Positions 1-6,974 of a stretch of DNA of 7,030 nucleotides are shown in pieces (the stretch's first letter is position 1; each line of letters begins with the position of its first letter). A program made the translations under genes and the position numbers. This DNA comes from Rickettsiaceae bacterium. Lineage in GTDB: Bacteria > Pseudomonadota > Alphaproteobacteria > Rickettsiales > Rickettsiaceae. Under the pieces are notes generated by a model. That model ran no database searches, was not told where the DNA came from, and worked only from the letters and a program-made list of their open reading frames with translations. The DNA is taken from NCBI GenBank assembly GCA_021741285.1, contig JAIOYD010000077.1, forward strand, positions 1 through 7,030. The letters run 5' to 3'.

Positions 1-8
1 TATATAGC

Positions 9-50
9 AAAACAGGTGGCTTTTAACTAAAGCTGCCTGTTTTAATTTTT
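9..50 (+). terminator. Rho-independent terminator of an upstream gene outside the window
   Basis: Bases 9-23 pair with 29-43 to give a 15-bp stem (two G-U wobbles in the middle, otherwise Watson-Crick) closed by a 5-nt loop at 24-28. The right arm runs into TTTT at 40-43, then AA and TTTTT at 46-50. The left arm begins with AAAA, so the structure could also stop transcripts arriving from the right. It most likely ends a gene whose coding part lies left of base 1, which makes the adaptor gene at 136 the first gene of a new transcription unit. Confidence 0.75.
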
Positions 51-76
51 ACTTATTAATTCCTTTTTACTAGTTT

Positions 77-108
77 TTGGCAACCATTCACTATACAATT
101 AATACTAT
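77..108 (+). promoter_or_regulatory. Candidate promoter region of the efflux/ruvC operon
   Basis: A promoter is expected between the terminator at 9-50 and the adaptor start at 136. TTGGCA at 77-82 is a good -35 match, with TAATAC at 100-105 (17-nt spacer) as a poor -10. TACAAT at 94-99 is a better -10 (five of six consensus bases) but has no convincing -35 at 16-18 nt. The two best boxes therefore do not combine into one well-spaced promoter, and in DNA this AT-rich chance matches are common. The placement is only a suggestion. Confidence 0.25.
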
Positions 109-135
109 TTTCAGTTTCTCAACACCTAACCAGTT

Positions 136-1212
136 ATGTTAAAAATTTTAGTTAAAAATTTACTCCCCACAAATTTTGGTAAGAATAATTATTACCAGGT
201 TTGTATTGCAGTACTAGCATTAATATGCTTGTCACCTATAGCTTATGCCTCTGTTCAAGATATTATAGATATTGAAACAACAAAGATTGAGTACCACGAT
301 TTTTATGAAAAATTTACGGCTATTGGTCAATCCAGAGCAGAAAATAGCAAAACCTATTATGCTAAAATCGCTGGGACTATTGACTCAATAGCTATCACTC
401 AAGGCCAAGAAGTAAAGCAAGGCGACGTGTTACTTACTATTGATTCAGAAATTGCCCACGCCATCAAAACCAAAGCTGAAGCATCTTTTGCATCTGCGCA
501 AAGTACATATGACCGCGATTTTTCTTTATGGAAAAAGAAGATTATAAGCAAAGAGGGTTTGGATAAATCAAAAGTCGCTTTGGAAACAGCTAAATTCGAT
601 TTGGCTACCCAAAACGATAAATATCAGAATATGATAATCAAAGCTCCGTTTGATGGTTCTATTGGAGTGGTCCCTACACAAGTAGGTAATGATACAAAAA
701 CCGGAGACTATCTTTTTACTATAATTGCCTCAGGTGAAAAAATTATATTTGTTGAGCTTCCAGAGTCGCTTAATGGAAAGATCAATAATAACTCGGAGGT
801 TTCCGTGCAAGACATTACAGGTAATAAAGTACTTGGCAAAATTGCTGCTATATCAAATTATTTGAATGACAATGGAACCATTACCGCAAAACTATCTTTT
901 CCACCTGATACTAAAATATTACACGGCAGTTACGTCGAAACTGAGATAATTTTTGATCGTCACAAAGGACTTGCCCTTCCTGAAAAGGTCGTACTTAAAA
1001 ATAGTAAAGGTAATTTTGTCTATAAAGTAGCACAAGATAACAAGGCTAAGCAAATTTATGTAACAACAAAAACTAGATCTGATGATTTGATTGAAATATC
1101 CTCTGACGAACTGCAAGCTGCTGATCCTATTGTTCTTGAAGGATTAACTAAAATATATGACGATGCTTTGGTACGTGTAATTGAAGAAGAAACTAAAAAA
1201 CAAGGTAATTAA
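136..1212 (+). CDS. RND efflux periplasmic adaptor subunit (membrane fusion protein, HlyD/AcrA type)
   Basis: This 358-residue protein should be the periplasmic adaptor joining the inner-membrane pump encoded next to an outer-membrane channel. Residues about 21-38 form a hydrophobic signal segment ending in AYA, with probable signal peptidase I cleavage after A38. The only Cys near it (C31) lacks a small residue before it, so it is not a lipobox and the protein is probably not a lipoprotein, unlike AcrA. Residues about 74-104 are the first half of a biotinyl-lipoyl-like domain (AGTIDSIAITQGQEVKQGD), residues about 105-165 a short alpha-helical hairpin, and residues about 166-197 the second lipoyl half (IIKAPFDGSIGVVP). 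Beta-barrel and membrane-proximal regions follow from about 200 to 345. The family architecture is clear, and the length is normal to slightly short. No Shine-Dalgarno is visible before the ATG, and the 20-residue stretch ahead of the signal core is long, but no better start is apparent. The stop lies 3 nt before the pump gene. Substrate is unknown, so no symbol is given. Confidence 0.9.
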   Translation: MLKILVKNLLPTNFGKNNYYQVCIAVLALICLSPIAYASVQDIIDIETTKIEYHDFYEKFTAIGQSRAENSKTYYAKIAGTIDSIAITQGQEVKQGDVLLTIDSEIAHAIKTKAEASFASAQSTYDRDFSLWKKKIISKEGLDKSKVALETAKFDLATQNDKYQNMIIKAPFDGSIGVVPTQVGNDTKTGDYLFTIIASGEKIIFVELPESLNGKINNNSEVSVQDITGNKVLGKIAAISNYLNDNGTITAKLSFPPDTKILHGSYVETEIIFDRHKGLALPEKVVLKNSKGNFVYKVAQDNKAKQIYVTTKTRSDDLIEISSDELQAADPIVLEGLTKIYDDALVRVIEEETKKQGN

Positions 1213-1215
1213 CCC

Positions 1216-4200
1216 ATGCAGTTACCTGAAATTTGTATCAGACGGCCAGTTTTTACTACAGTCCTGAGTTTGATTATTTTGTCATTAGGGGCAATCTTTT
1301 TTACTAAATTACAAGTAAGAGGAACTCCTAACATCAACCTCCCTCTTATTACTGTTCAATCCGAATATCCAGGTGCAGATGCTTTGTACATGGAAAGGCA
1401 AATTACGCAACGTATAGAAAAGACACTTAAAACCGTAAAAAATCTTGAATCAATTTCTTCTACAAGTGCTGTTGGGGAAAGCAATATTATGCTTGCATTC
1501 AGTCTTGAAGCTGATATTGAAATAGCACTCAACGATGTTCGGTCGATGATCTCCGACCTTAGCCAAATTTTTCCTGATGATATGAAGATGCCTTCAGTTG
1601 CCAAGATGGATTCAGATGCTTGGCCTAGCCTATGGATCAGCATAAACAGTTCACGACATGACGAATTAGAATTAACAAGAATTTCTGATAATGAAATAAA
1701 ATCTGTTTTAGAAAAGCTTCCAACAGTTGGTAATTCAAGAATCTTTGGCGCCAAATACTACAGTATGCGCATTGAACCCCTTAATACCAAGATGTTTCAA
1801 CATAAATTATCACCTTTAGACTTAGAGATAGCTATCCGTGAGCAGAACAAAGATTATCCCGCTGGATCAATTAAAAATGATGCACGCAATTTTTCTTTAA
1901 AACTTAATGCGACCCTTAATTCTACAGAAGAGTTTAAGAATATTATTGTTAAAAAATACCCGGATGGAACCATAATAAAGCTCAAAGACATAGCAAATGT
2001 TAGTCTGGAACCGCTTGAAAATGATGTAATATTGCGCTACAACGGCAAACAATCCTTAGCTGTAGGATTAATAAAACAATCAACGGCTAACATTATTGAA
2101 CTCTCTGATTCAGTAAGAGCTGAATTACCAAAAATCCGAAAAAATCTTCCTGCTGGTATAAAAATTGAAGTTGCATATGACGCTGCAATACCTGTTAAAG
2201 CTTCAATCAGCTCGGTTTATCATACAATTTTTGAAGCAATAGCTCTTGTTGCTGCTGTTATATATTTATTCTTAGGATCGCTAAGAATAACACTAATTCC
2301 ATTAGTTACTATACCAATTTCATTAATTGGTACATTTTCAGCAATGTATATGCTGGGTTTTACAATAAACACGTTTACCCTCCTGGCAATGATACTTGCC
2401 ATTGGCTTGGTAGTTGATGATGCAATCGTTATGCTTGAAAACATATTCAGACATAATCATGAACTAGGGAAAAAACCCATTCAGGCTGCATTTGATGCTT
2501 CAAAAGAAATTGGCTTTGCGGTAGTTGCCATGACAATTACTTTGGCATCTGTATTTTTACCAATCGGTTTCATCGATGGGTTTTTAGGGAAATTATTCAT
2601 CGAATTTGCATGGACACTTGCTTTTTGTGTGCTGTTTTCAGGGTTCGTGGCCTTAACCCTCACACCCATGATGTCGAGTCGTATGATTAAAACTAATAGT
2701 AATAAGCCTCAATTTTTACAAAAATTTGACTATTATTTGTCAAAAGTACAACTAAACTACCTTCATTACCTCGAATTAGCCCTAAATAACAAAAAGAAAT
2801 TCTATTCTATTTGTATTGCTTCGGTAGGATTGTTGGTCTTTAGCTTTATTAACGTCAACAAAACTTTCGTACCTGATGAAGATCAAGGATTTTTACAAGT
2901 TTTTTTCACCGGACCTGAAGGATCTAGTGTATCCTCTTCACTTAAAACAGTTTTAGCAGCTGAGGAAGTACTAGGTAGTACGCCAGAAATTCTTGGGTAT
3001 TTTGATGTTATTGGGTGGGGTGGAGGTGATAGTGCTATGGCTTTTGTTCCTTTAAAAGACTGGAAAAAGAGATCTAAATCTCAAGGTCAGGTGCAGCAGG
3101 AATTAAACCAAAAATTTTCAAAAATTCCAGGCATGTCGATATTCGCTGTTAGCCCCCCGTCAATGGGTGGGGGTAGTGGCGATAAGGTGATTGAATTTAC
3201 TATTCAATCACCTCTTGAATATTCCGACCTTGATATTATTTCCCAATTATTTCTAGATAGAATGAATAAGAACCCCATTTTTGTAGGCTCAGAACGAGAT
3301 TTTAAAGCTTCAACACCTACCTTAGATATTATAGTTAACAGGGAGAAAGCTTATAGATATGGAGTTAATATTGAGAAAATAGGCAAAACTATACAATATT
3401 TGATAGCTGGCAGGCAAGTCGGAGACTTCAGAATGGGGAGTGATATTTACGATGTTCTAATTAGCTATGATATAAAGGATAAAAGTGATCCAACAGATAT
3501 AAAAAAGATATTCGTAAAAAATAATGAAAATAATATATTGCCGCTTGAATCCATTGCTGATGTTAAAGAGACAATTAGCGTAAAAGAATATAGTCATTAT
3601 AATAATTCAAGATCTATAAAAATCAGCGCTGATCTTGCCCCTGGTCAGAATCTTAATGATGCTGTCAAAGTGATCGAAGAGATAGCAAAGGACGTTATTG
3701 ATACAAATAAATCAAAGCTAGAGTATCTAGGACAAATTAAACAAATGGCAGAATCTAGCGGTGATACAATCATCACCTTCTTGTTTGCACTATTATTCAT
3801 ATTCCTGGTACTGTCAGCTCAATTTGAAAGCTTTGGAGACTCTCTATTAATTTTAATGGCAGTTCCATTTTCCATTACCGGCGGAGTACTTGCACTTCTT
3901 ATTTTCAATGATAGTATAAATATGTATAGCAATATTGGGTTAGTTACACTAATTGGCCTAGTTACCAAAAACTCTATTATGCTAGTTGAATTCACCAATC
4001 AACTCCGCCATGAAGGCAGAACAATTGCTCAGGCAGTAATTGAATCAGCAAAACTTCGCTTGCGTCCAATTCTTATGACAAGTATTGCTACTATATGTGG
4101 AGCTATACCGCTGGTTTTAGCTAGTGGTGCGGGAGCTGCATCGCGTAATTCTATAGGCTTAGTGATTATTGGCGGGATGCTACTGGGAACTTTATTTACA

Positions 4201-4272
4201 ATTTTTGTAATTCCCGTTTTGTATCAGACATTTAAGAAAGATACTGCTCAAATAAATTTTGATGAGGCTTGA
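1216..4272 (+). CDS. RND multidrug efflux transporter permease, HAE-1/AcrB family
   Basis: This is a 1018-residue proton-driven inner-membrane pump, close to the 1030-1050 residues usual in the family and apparently intact. It opens with the typical FIRRPVF-like motif (ICIRRPVF, 6-13). The repeated RND plan is visible: TM1 about 12-30, a large periplasmic loop about 31-333, TM2-TM6 about 335-486, TM7 about 530-547, a second loop about 548-850, and TM8-TM12 about 851-1003. Proton-relay residues are all present: D401-D402 in TM4 (GLVVDDAIVMLENI), K918 in TM10 (GLVTKNSIMLVEF) and R948 (RLRPILMTS), matching AcrB D407, D408, K940 and R971 by alignment from memory. The segment FVPLKDWKKR (610-619) is the conserved porter-domain motif. 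The switch loop just before it is short and Gly-rich (WGGGDS, 601-606), unlike AcrB. The ATG follows the adaptor stop by 3 nt, with AAGG at 1202-1205 as a weak ribosome binding site, so the two genes should be cotranscribed. An outer-membrane partner is not encoded here. Family call is very secure; substrate is not predictable. Confidence 0.96.
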   Translation: MQLPEICIRRPVFTTVLSLIILSLGAIFFTKLQVRGTPNINLPLITVQSEYPGADALYMERQITQRIEKTLKTVKNLESISSTSAVGESNIMLAFSLEADIEIALNDVRSMISDLSQIFPDDMKMPSVAKMDSDAWPSLWISINSSRHDELELTRISDNEIKSVLEKLPTVGNSRIFGAKYYSMRIEPLNTKMFQHKLSPLDLEIAIREQNKDYPAGSIKNDARNFSLKLNATLNSTEEFKNIIVKKYPDGTIIKLKDIANVSLEPLENDVILRYNGKQSLAVGLIKQSTANIIELSDSVRAELPKIRKNLPAGIKIEVAYDAAIPVKASISSVYHTIFEAIALVAAVIYLFLGSLRITLIPLVTIPISLIGTFSAMYMLGFTINTFTLLAMILAIGLVVDDAIVMLENIFRHNHELGKKPIQAAFDASKEIGFAVVAMTITLASVFLPIGFIDGFLGKLFIEFAWTLAFCVLFSGFVALTLTPMMSSRMIKTNSNKPQFLQKFDYYLSKVQLNYLHYLELALNNKKKFYSICIASVGLLVFSFINVNKTFVPDEDQGFLQVFFTGPEGSSVSSSLKTVLAAEEVLGSTPEILGYFDVIGWGGGDSAMAFVPLKDWKKRSKSQGQVQQELNQKFSKIPGMSIFAVSPPSMGGGSGDKVIEFTIQSPLEYSDLDIISQLFLDRMNKNPIFVGSERDFKASTPTLDIIVNREKAYRYGVNIEKIGKTIQYLIAGRQVGDFRMGSDIYDVLISYDIKDKSDPTDIKKIFVKNNENNILPLESIADVKETISVKEYSHYNNSRSIKISADLAPGQNLNDAVKVIEEIAKDVIDTNKSKLEYLGQIKQMAESSGDTIITFLFALLFIFLVLSAQFESFGDSLLILMAVPFSITGGVLALLIFNDSINMYSNIGLVTLIGLVTKNSIMLVEFTNQLRHEGRTIAQAVIESAKLRLRPILMTSIATICGAIPLVLASGAGAASRNSIGLVIIGGMLLGTLFTIFVIPVLYQTFKKDTAQINFDEA
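4264..4267 (+). promoter_or_regulatory. Ribosome binding site that supports the GTG start of ruvC
   Basis: GAGG at 4264-4267 lies inside the last codons of the pump gene and 9 nt before GTG at 4277, a normal spacing. No comparable site precedes the other in-frame starts (TTG 4259, ATG 4262). Ribosomes finishing the pump at TGA 4270-4272 would stop beside this site, so re-initiation or translational coupling is likely. Confidence 0.55.
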
Positions 4273-4276
4273 CCTA

Positions 4277-4789
4277 GTGAGAGTTCTTGGTATCGATCCT
4301 GCACTAACTTGTCTTGGCTGGGGAATTATTCTCTCTGAATCTCCTAAGATACATTATATATCTAGCGGTATTGTAAAGACTGATGCTAAGACACCTATTC
4401 ATAACAGGCTTGCATATATAGTCACCTCGATTGAACAAATAATTGAACTTTATAAACCAGAAGCAATAGCGATGGAAGAAACATTTGTAAATGTTAATGC
4501 AATATCTTCGTTAAAGCTTGGGTACGTTAGGGGAGCATTAATGTCAGTAATCGGCAAAACCGGGTTACCCTATTATGAATTCCTTCCTAATAAAATTAAG
4601 AAAACAATAGTAGGCGTTGGGCATGCGGAAAAAGAACAAGTCAAGCATATGGTAAAAATAATAATGTCTGGAGCTATGGAACATATTACTCTTGATGAAG
4701 CTGATGCTTTAGCAACGGCTTATACCTGTTTAGTTCATCAAAAACAACTACAACAGGTAAATGTGCTAAAAAAGATACACACTTTGTAG
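4277..4789 (+). CDS. ruvC: Crossover junction endodeoxyribonuclease RuvC
   Basis: RuvC is the dimeric, Mg-dependent nuclease that cuts Holliday junctions moved by RuvAB during recombinational repair; it acts on DNA in the cytoplasm. From the GTG at 4277 the protein has 170 residues, near the usual 155-190. The four acidic catalytic residues are present: D7 (GIDPA), E67 (AMEETF), and D140 and D143 (LDEADALATAY), matching E. coli D7, E66, D138 and D141. The DNA-contacting lysines are also there (K108, K119 in GHAEKEQV). The first motif has Ala where most RuvC proteins have Gly. The GTG start is preferred because GAGG lies 9 nt upstream and because it places the first Asp at position 7 as in E. 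coli; ATG 4262 or TTG 4259 would add 5 or 6 residues and overlap the pump gene. ruvA and ruvB are not adjacent. The gene is the last of the efflux cluster and no strong terminator follows it. Confidence 0.95.
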   Translation: MRVLGIDPALTCLGWGIILSESPKIHYISSGIVKTDAKTPIHNRLAYIVTSIEQIIELYKPEAIAMEETFVNVNAISSLKLGYVRGALMSVIGKTGLPYYEFLPNKIKKTIVGVGHAEKEQVKHMVKIIMSGAMEHITLDEADALATAYTCLVHQKQLQQVNVLKKIHTL

Positions 4790-4885
4790 CACTTATAGTT
4801 TCTGAATAGTTAACAAAAAATAGACTTTACCTTCTGTTAATGTTTTTATATGCTACCCATGGAGCAAATAGTTAGTATATTAATG

Positions 4886-4913
4886 TTCATCAAAATTTGC
4901 TAATTTATATAAT
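4886..4913 (+). promoter_or_regulatory. Candidate sigma-70 promoter of the autotransporter gene
   Basis: TATAAT at 4908-4913 is a perfect -10 box, 21 nt before the ATG at 4935. With a 16-nt spacer the -35 would be TTCATC at 4886-4891, only a half match to TTGACA. The surrounding spacer (4790-4934) is very AT-rich and holds no other gene. The implied leader is short (about 15 nt) and contains no clear Shine-Dalgarno, only AGAAA around 4925-4929. The perfect -10 and its position make a promoter plausible; the AT content lowers its weight. Confidence 0.45.
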
Positions 4914-4934
4914 ATTTAATTAATAGAAATAATC

Positions 4935-6740
4935 ATGACAAAAAAATTACTTTTAACCACAGCTTTGGTATCGGTACTTTCTTCAGGAACAACAGCTTAT
5001 GCTACTGATTTTGAAATTGCATATAATGGGAATAATACTTATACTTTTGATGGGAAAAACTACGCTAGCCTTACTCTTTTACGCCAAGAAGTCGAGACTC
5101 GTATCCAAGATGGTAGAATTGTTATTGCGAATGATGATGTTAACATTAAAAAAGATACTCAAAAAACTTTTATTGTTGATTTAATTGCTAATAAAAACAA
5201 TGTTAGAGATCAGTTTTCTTCATTAGCAGCAGCCATTTCTGGCGAAAATGAAGCTGAAGTAAGTAAATTTTTAAATGAATTTGCTAGGGTTGTATCATTA
5301 CTACCAGTAGAGGCGCAGAATGAACTATTTGATACTATAGACTTGGATGACATCGGGGAATTTGATGAAGAAGAACTGCAAGATACTCTTGTGTACATAG
5401 AAAGAGCGGTAAATGAGAAAGAGAGCACTAAACTGACTGACTCAAACTTCTCTACAATAGAAAGTAAACTCTTGGCTGAAAACTCTTCTATAAAAAATCT
5501 TCTTGAGGAAAGAGATAATTTGCTTAAATCTGCAACCACTCTATCTACAGAACAAGCCAGTAGGTTGGATACAATATCAAAGCAAATAGGTAGTCTAAAA
5601 GAGTTTGTTGAAACAAGAAATGCTAAAGAGACTCAGGAAAATCTAAAGCAACGTATTGCTTTAATTGAACTAGCAGTAAGTTCAAACGAAAATAATACTT
5701 TAAGTGCGAAAGCGGTAGCTGACTTAAATCAGTTAAAAAGAGATATTGATAAATACTTAGTTAGAAGTATTACAGATACAACTACACTACCTAATGTACA
5801 AAAATCAGACACAGCAGTTTCAGAAGGCTTAATGAATTCCCTCGTAATCTCAAGAGGAGTTGTTGACTCAAGAATTAGTGGCTTTTCTGCCGTTTCTGCG
5901 GGTGACTTAATGCAAGCTTATGGTGTTTGGGCTCAAGGCAGTATGTCAAGAGGTACTCAAAAAGCCTATGGTAATGCACCTGGATACAAATTAGACCAAA
6001 AAGGCATTACAATAGGTGCTGACACTGGAGATGAGACTTTTCTCGGTTTGGCATACTCATTTTTTATGAATGATATAAAAAATAAAGCTAACACTTCTAA
6101 TAAAGAAGATATTAAATCTCATATGGTTACTGTTTATGGTAAGTTTGATGTAACTAATGAAGTGTTCGTAAGTGGACAAGGACAATATGGTAAATCTAAC
6201 ATCAAGAAAAAAAGAGCCACGGGTGATCTGGCAAATAATATAGCTAGTGCAAAAACTAATGCTACTTCTATGGCAGCAAAACTTGAAGTTGGATATAACT
6301 ACGAAGTTGCTCCTCAAACCTACTTAGTACCTACTGTCGGTGCTTCTTATGCGAATGTTGAAATTAAAGGTTATAAAGAAACTGGTTCTGGTTTAAACAG
6401 ATCTGTTGCAAAAAGAACAACTAACAGAACTTCTGGTATAGCTGGAATTACGGCAAAATACGTTGCTGATATGGGTTCAATGAAAGTGATTCCTGAAATT
6501 CATGCAAACGTGGATTATGCTTTCAACACTAAAAATTCAGCTACTTCAGTGACCATTATTAATGGTATTGATGCTATTGCTACACCAGCAGAAAAGATCT
6601 CTAAAGGTTTTTATACCGTTGGTGGATCTCTAAAAGGAATCCAATCAGATATGTATGAAATCTCATTAGGATATGATCTGGGTCTAGCAAAAAAATTCCA
6701 ATCACATACTGGAACATTAAAGCTAAGAGTTAATCTATAA
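4935..6740 (+). CDS. Autotransporter outer-membrane beta-barrel protein with a short helical passenger (Sca-like)
   Basis: This 601-residue protein is predicted to be exported and inserted in the outer membrane. Residues 1-23 form a typical Sec signal peptide (MTKKLLLTTALVSVLSS, then TTAYA) with cleavage after A23. Residues about 24-85 include a small polar segment with aromatic residues (YNGNNTYTFDG). Residues about 90-280 appear mostly helical, with many E, K, L and Q residues and coiled-coil-like stretches near 172-245, plus a very acidic patch at 134-150 (DTIDLDDIGEFDEEELQ). Residues about 296-315 could be the linker helix threading the pore. Residues about 325-601 are a C-terminal autotransporter barrel: alternating amphipathic strands such as YGVWAQGSMSRG (329-340), GITIGADTG (357-365), and the terminal strand GTLKLRVNL. 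The barrel resembles Rickettsia Sca/OmpB proteins. Those usually carry much larger, beta-helical passengers, which are not seen here. The gene stands alone, with its own candidate promoter and a strong terminator. Passenger function is unknown; adhesion or host interaction is only an inference from the family. Confidence 0.85.
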   Translation: MTKKLLLTTALVSVLSSGTTAYATDFEIAYNGNNTYTFDGKNYASLTLLRQEVETRIQDGRIVIANDDVNIKKDTQKTFIVDLIANKNNVRDQFSSLAAAISGENEAEVSKFLNEFARVVSLLPVEAQNELFDTIDLDDIGEFDEEELQDTLVYIERAVNEKESTKLTDSNFSTIESKLLAENSSIKNLLEERDNLLKSATTLSTEQASRLDTISKQIGSLKEFVETRNAKETQENLKQRIALIELAVSSNENNTLSAKAVADLNQLKRDIDKYLVRSITDTTTLPNVQKSDTAVSEGLMNSLVISRGVVDSRISGFSAVSAGDLMQAYGVWAQGSMSRGTQKAYGNAPGYKLDQKGITIGADTGDETFLGLAYSFFMNDIKNKANTSNKEDIKSHMVTVYGKFDVTNEVFVSGQGQYGKSNIKKKRATGDLANNIASAKTNATSMAAKLEVGYNYEVAPQTYLVPTVGASYANVEIKGYKETGSGLNRSVAKRTTNRTSGIAGITAKYVADMGSMKVIPEIHANVDYAFNTKNSATSVTIINGIDAIATPAEKISKGFYTVGGSLKGIQSDMYEISLGYDLGLAKKFQSHTGTLKLRVNL

Positions 6741-6762
6741 TATTTACGCTTTAGAATTTGAT

Positions 6763-6800
6763 AAAAAAGTAGCGCTTGTAATTAAGCGCTACTTTTTTTT
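6763..6800 (+). terminator. Strong rho-independent terminator after the autotransporter gene
   Basis: Bases 6763-6777 and 6784-6798 form a perfect 15-bp stem with the core GTAGCGCTT/AAGCGCTAC, closed by a 6-nt loop (6778-6783). Eight consecutive T (6793-6800) follow the core, and six A (6763-6768) precede it, so it could work in both directions. It begins 22 nt after the autotransporter stop and should separate that gene from the mobile element to the right. Confidence 0.92.
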
Positions 6801-6936
6801 ATGCCAAATCTTAAATTAAATGTGTCGCTTTTTAAAAACTGCGCAAAATTGCCTTCCAAAAATGTTATCTTGTAATGAATGGCCAGGAATGGATAGCGTA
6901 TTGGCAACCCGGTCTAGTGCTCATCACATACTTATA

Positions 6937-6970
6937 GTACCATCTTTTTTTATTTAGAAAAGGATGGTAT
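6937..6970 (+). promoter_or_regulatory. RNA hairpin sequestering the transposase ribosome binding site
   Basis: Bases 6937-6951 pair with 6956-6970 as a continuous 15-bp stem (three G-U wobbles) with a 4-nt loop at 6952-6955. The ribosome binding site AAGGA (6960-6964), 10 nt before the ATG at 6975, lies wholly within the right arm. In IS10 and IS50, similar hairpins block translation from transcripts entering from outside, while transcripts from the element's own promoter lack the left arm and are translated. TATAGT at 6933-6938 could be such an internal -10, which would start RNA around 6945, inside the left arm; no good -35 accompanies it. The pairing is seen directly; the regulatory role is inferred. 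Confidence 0.6.
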
Positions 6971-6974
6971 CACT

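Noticed and set aside
217..231. Lipoprotein signal in the adaptor (Cys 31 in LALIC)
   Set aside because: The residue before Cys is Ile, not Gly, Ala or Ser, and a good signal peptidase I site (AYA) follows at 36-38.
1356..1754. Open reading frame of 132 codons on the minus strand inside the pump gene
   Set aside because: It lies wholly within the conserved first periplasmic loop of the RND pump and shows no recognisable domain; a shadow frame.
4809..4847. Inverted repeat GTTAACA/TGTTAAT followed by TTTTT after ruvC as a terminator
   Set aside because: The stem is only 6-7 bp, almost all A-T, with a loop of about 19 nt. It is too weak to call, though a little termination here cannot be excluded.
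4855..4870. Imperfect palindrome around CCATGG (TGCTACCCATGGAGCA) in the spacer before the autotransporter, as a regulator site
   Set aside because: Only the outer four bases and the CCATGG core are symmetric, there is no second copy, and it lies well upstream of the candidate promoter.
4999..5184. Second + strand frame of 61 codons overlapping the start of the autotransporter gene
   Set aside because: Out-of-frame, rich in Leu, Ile, Met and Lys because of AT-rich codons, without its own ribosome binding site. The main frame has a clear signal peptide.
5210..5539. Open reading frame of 109 codons on the minus strand inside the autotransporter gene
   Set aside because: It is antisense to the helical passenger, is Ser-rich as expected from the reverse complement of that coding sequence, and has no recognisable domain.
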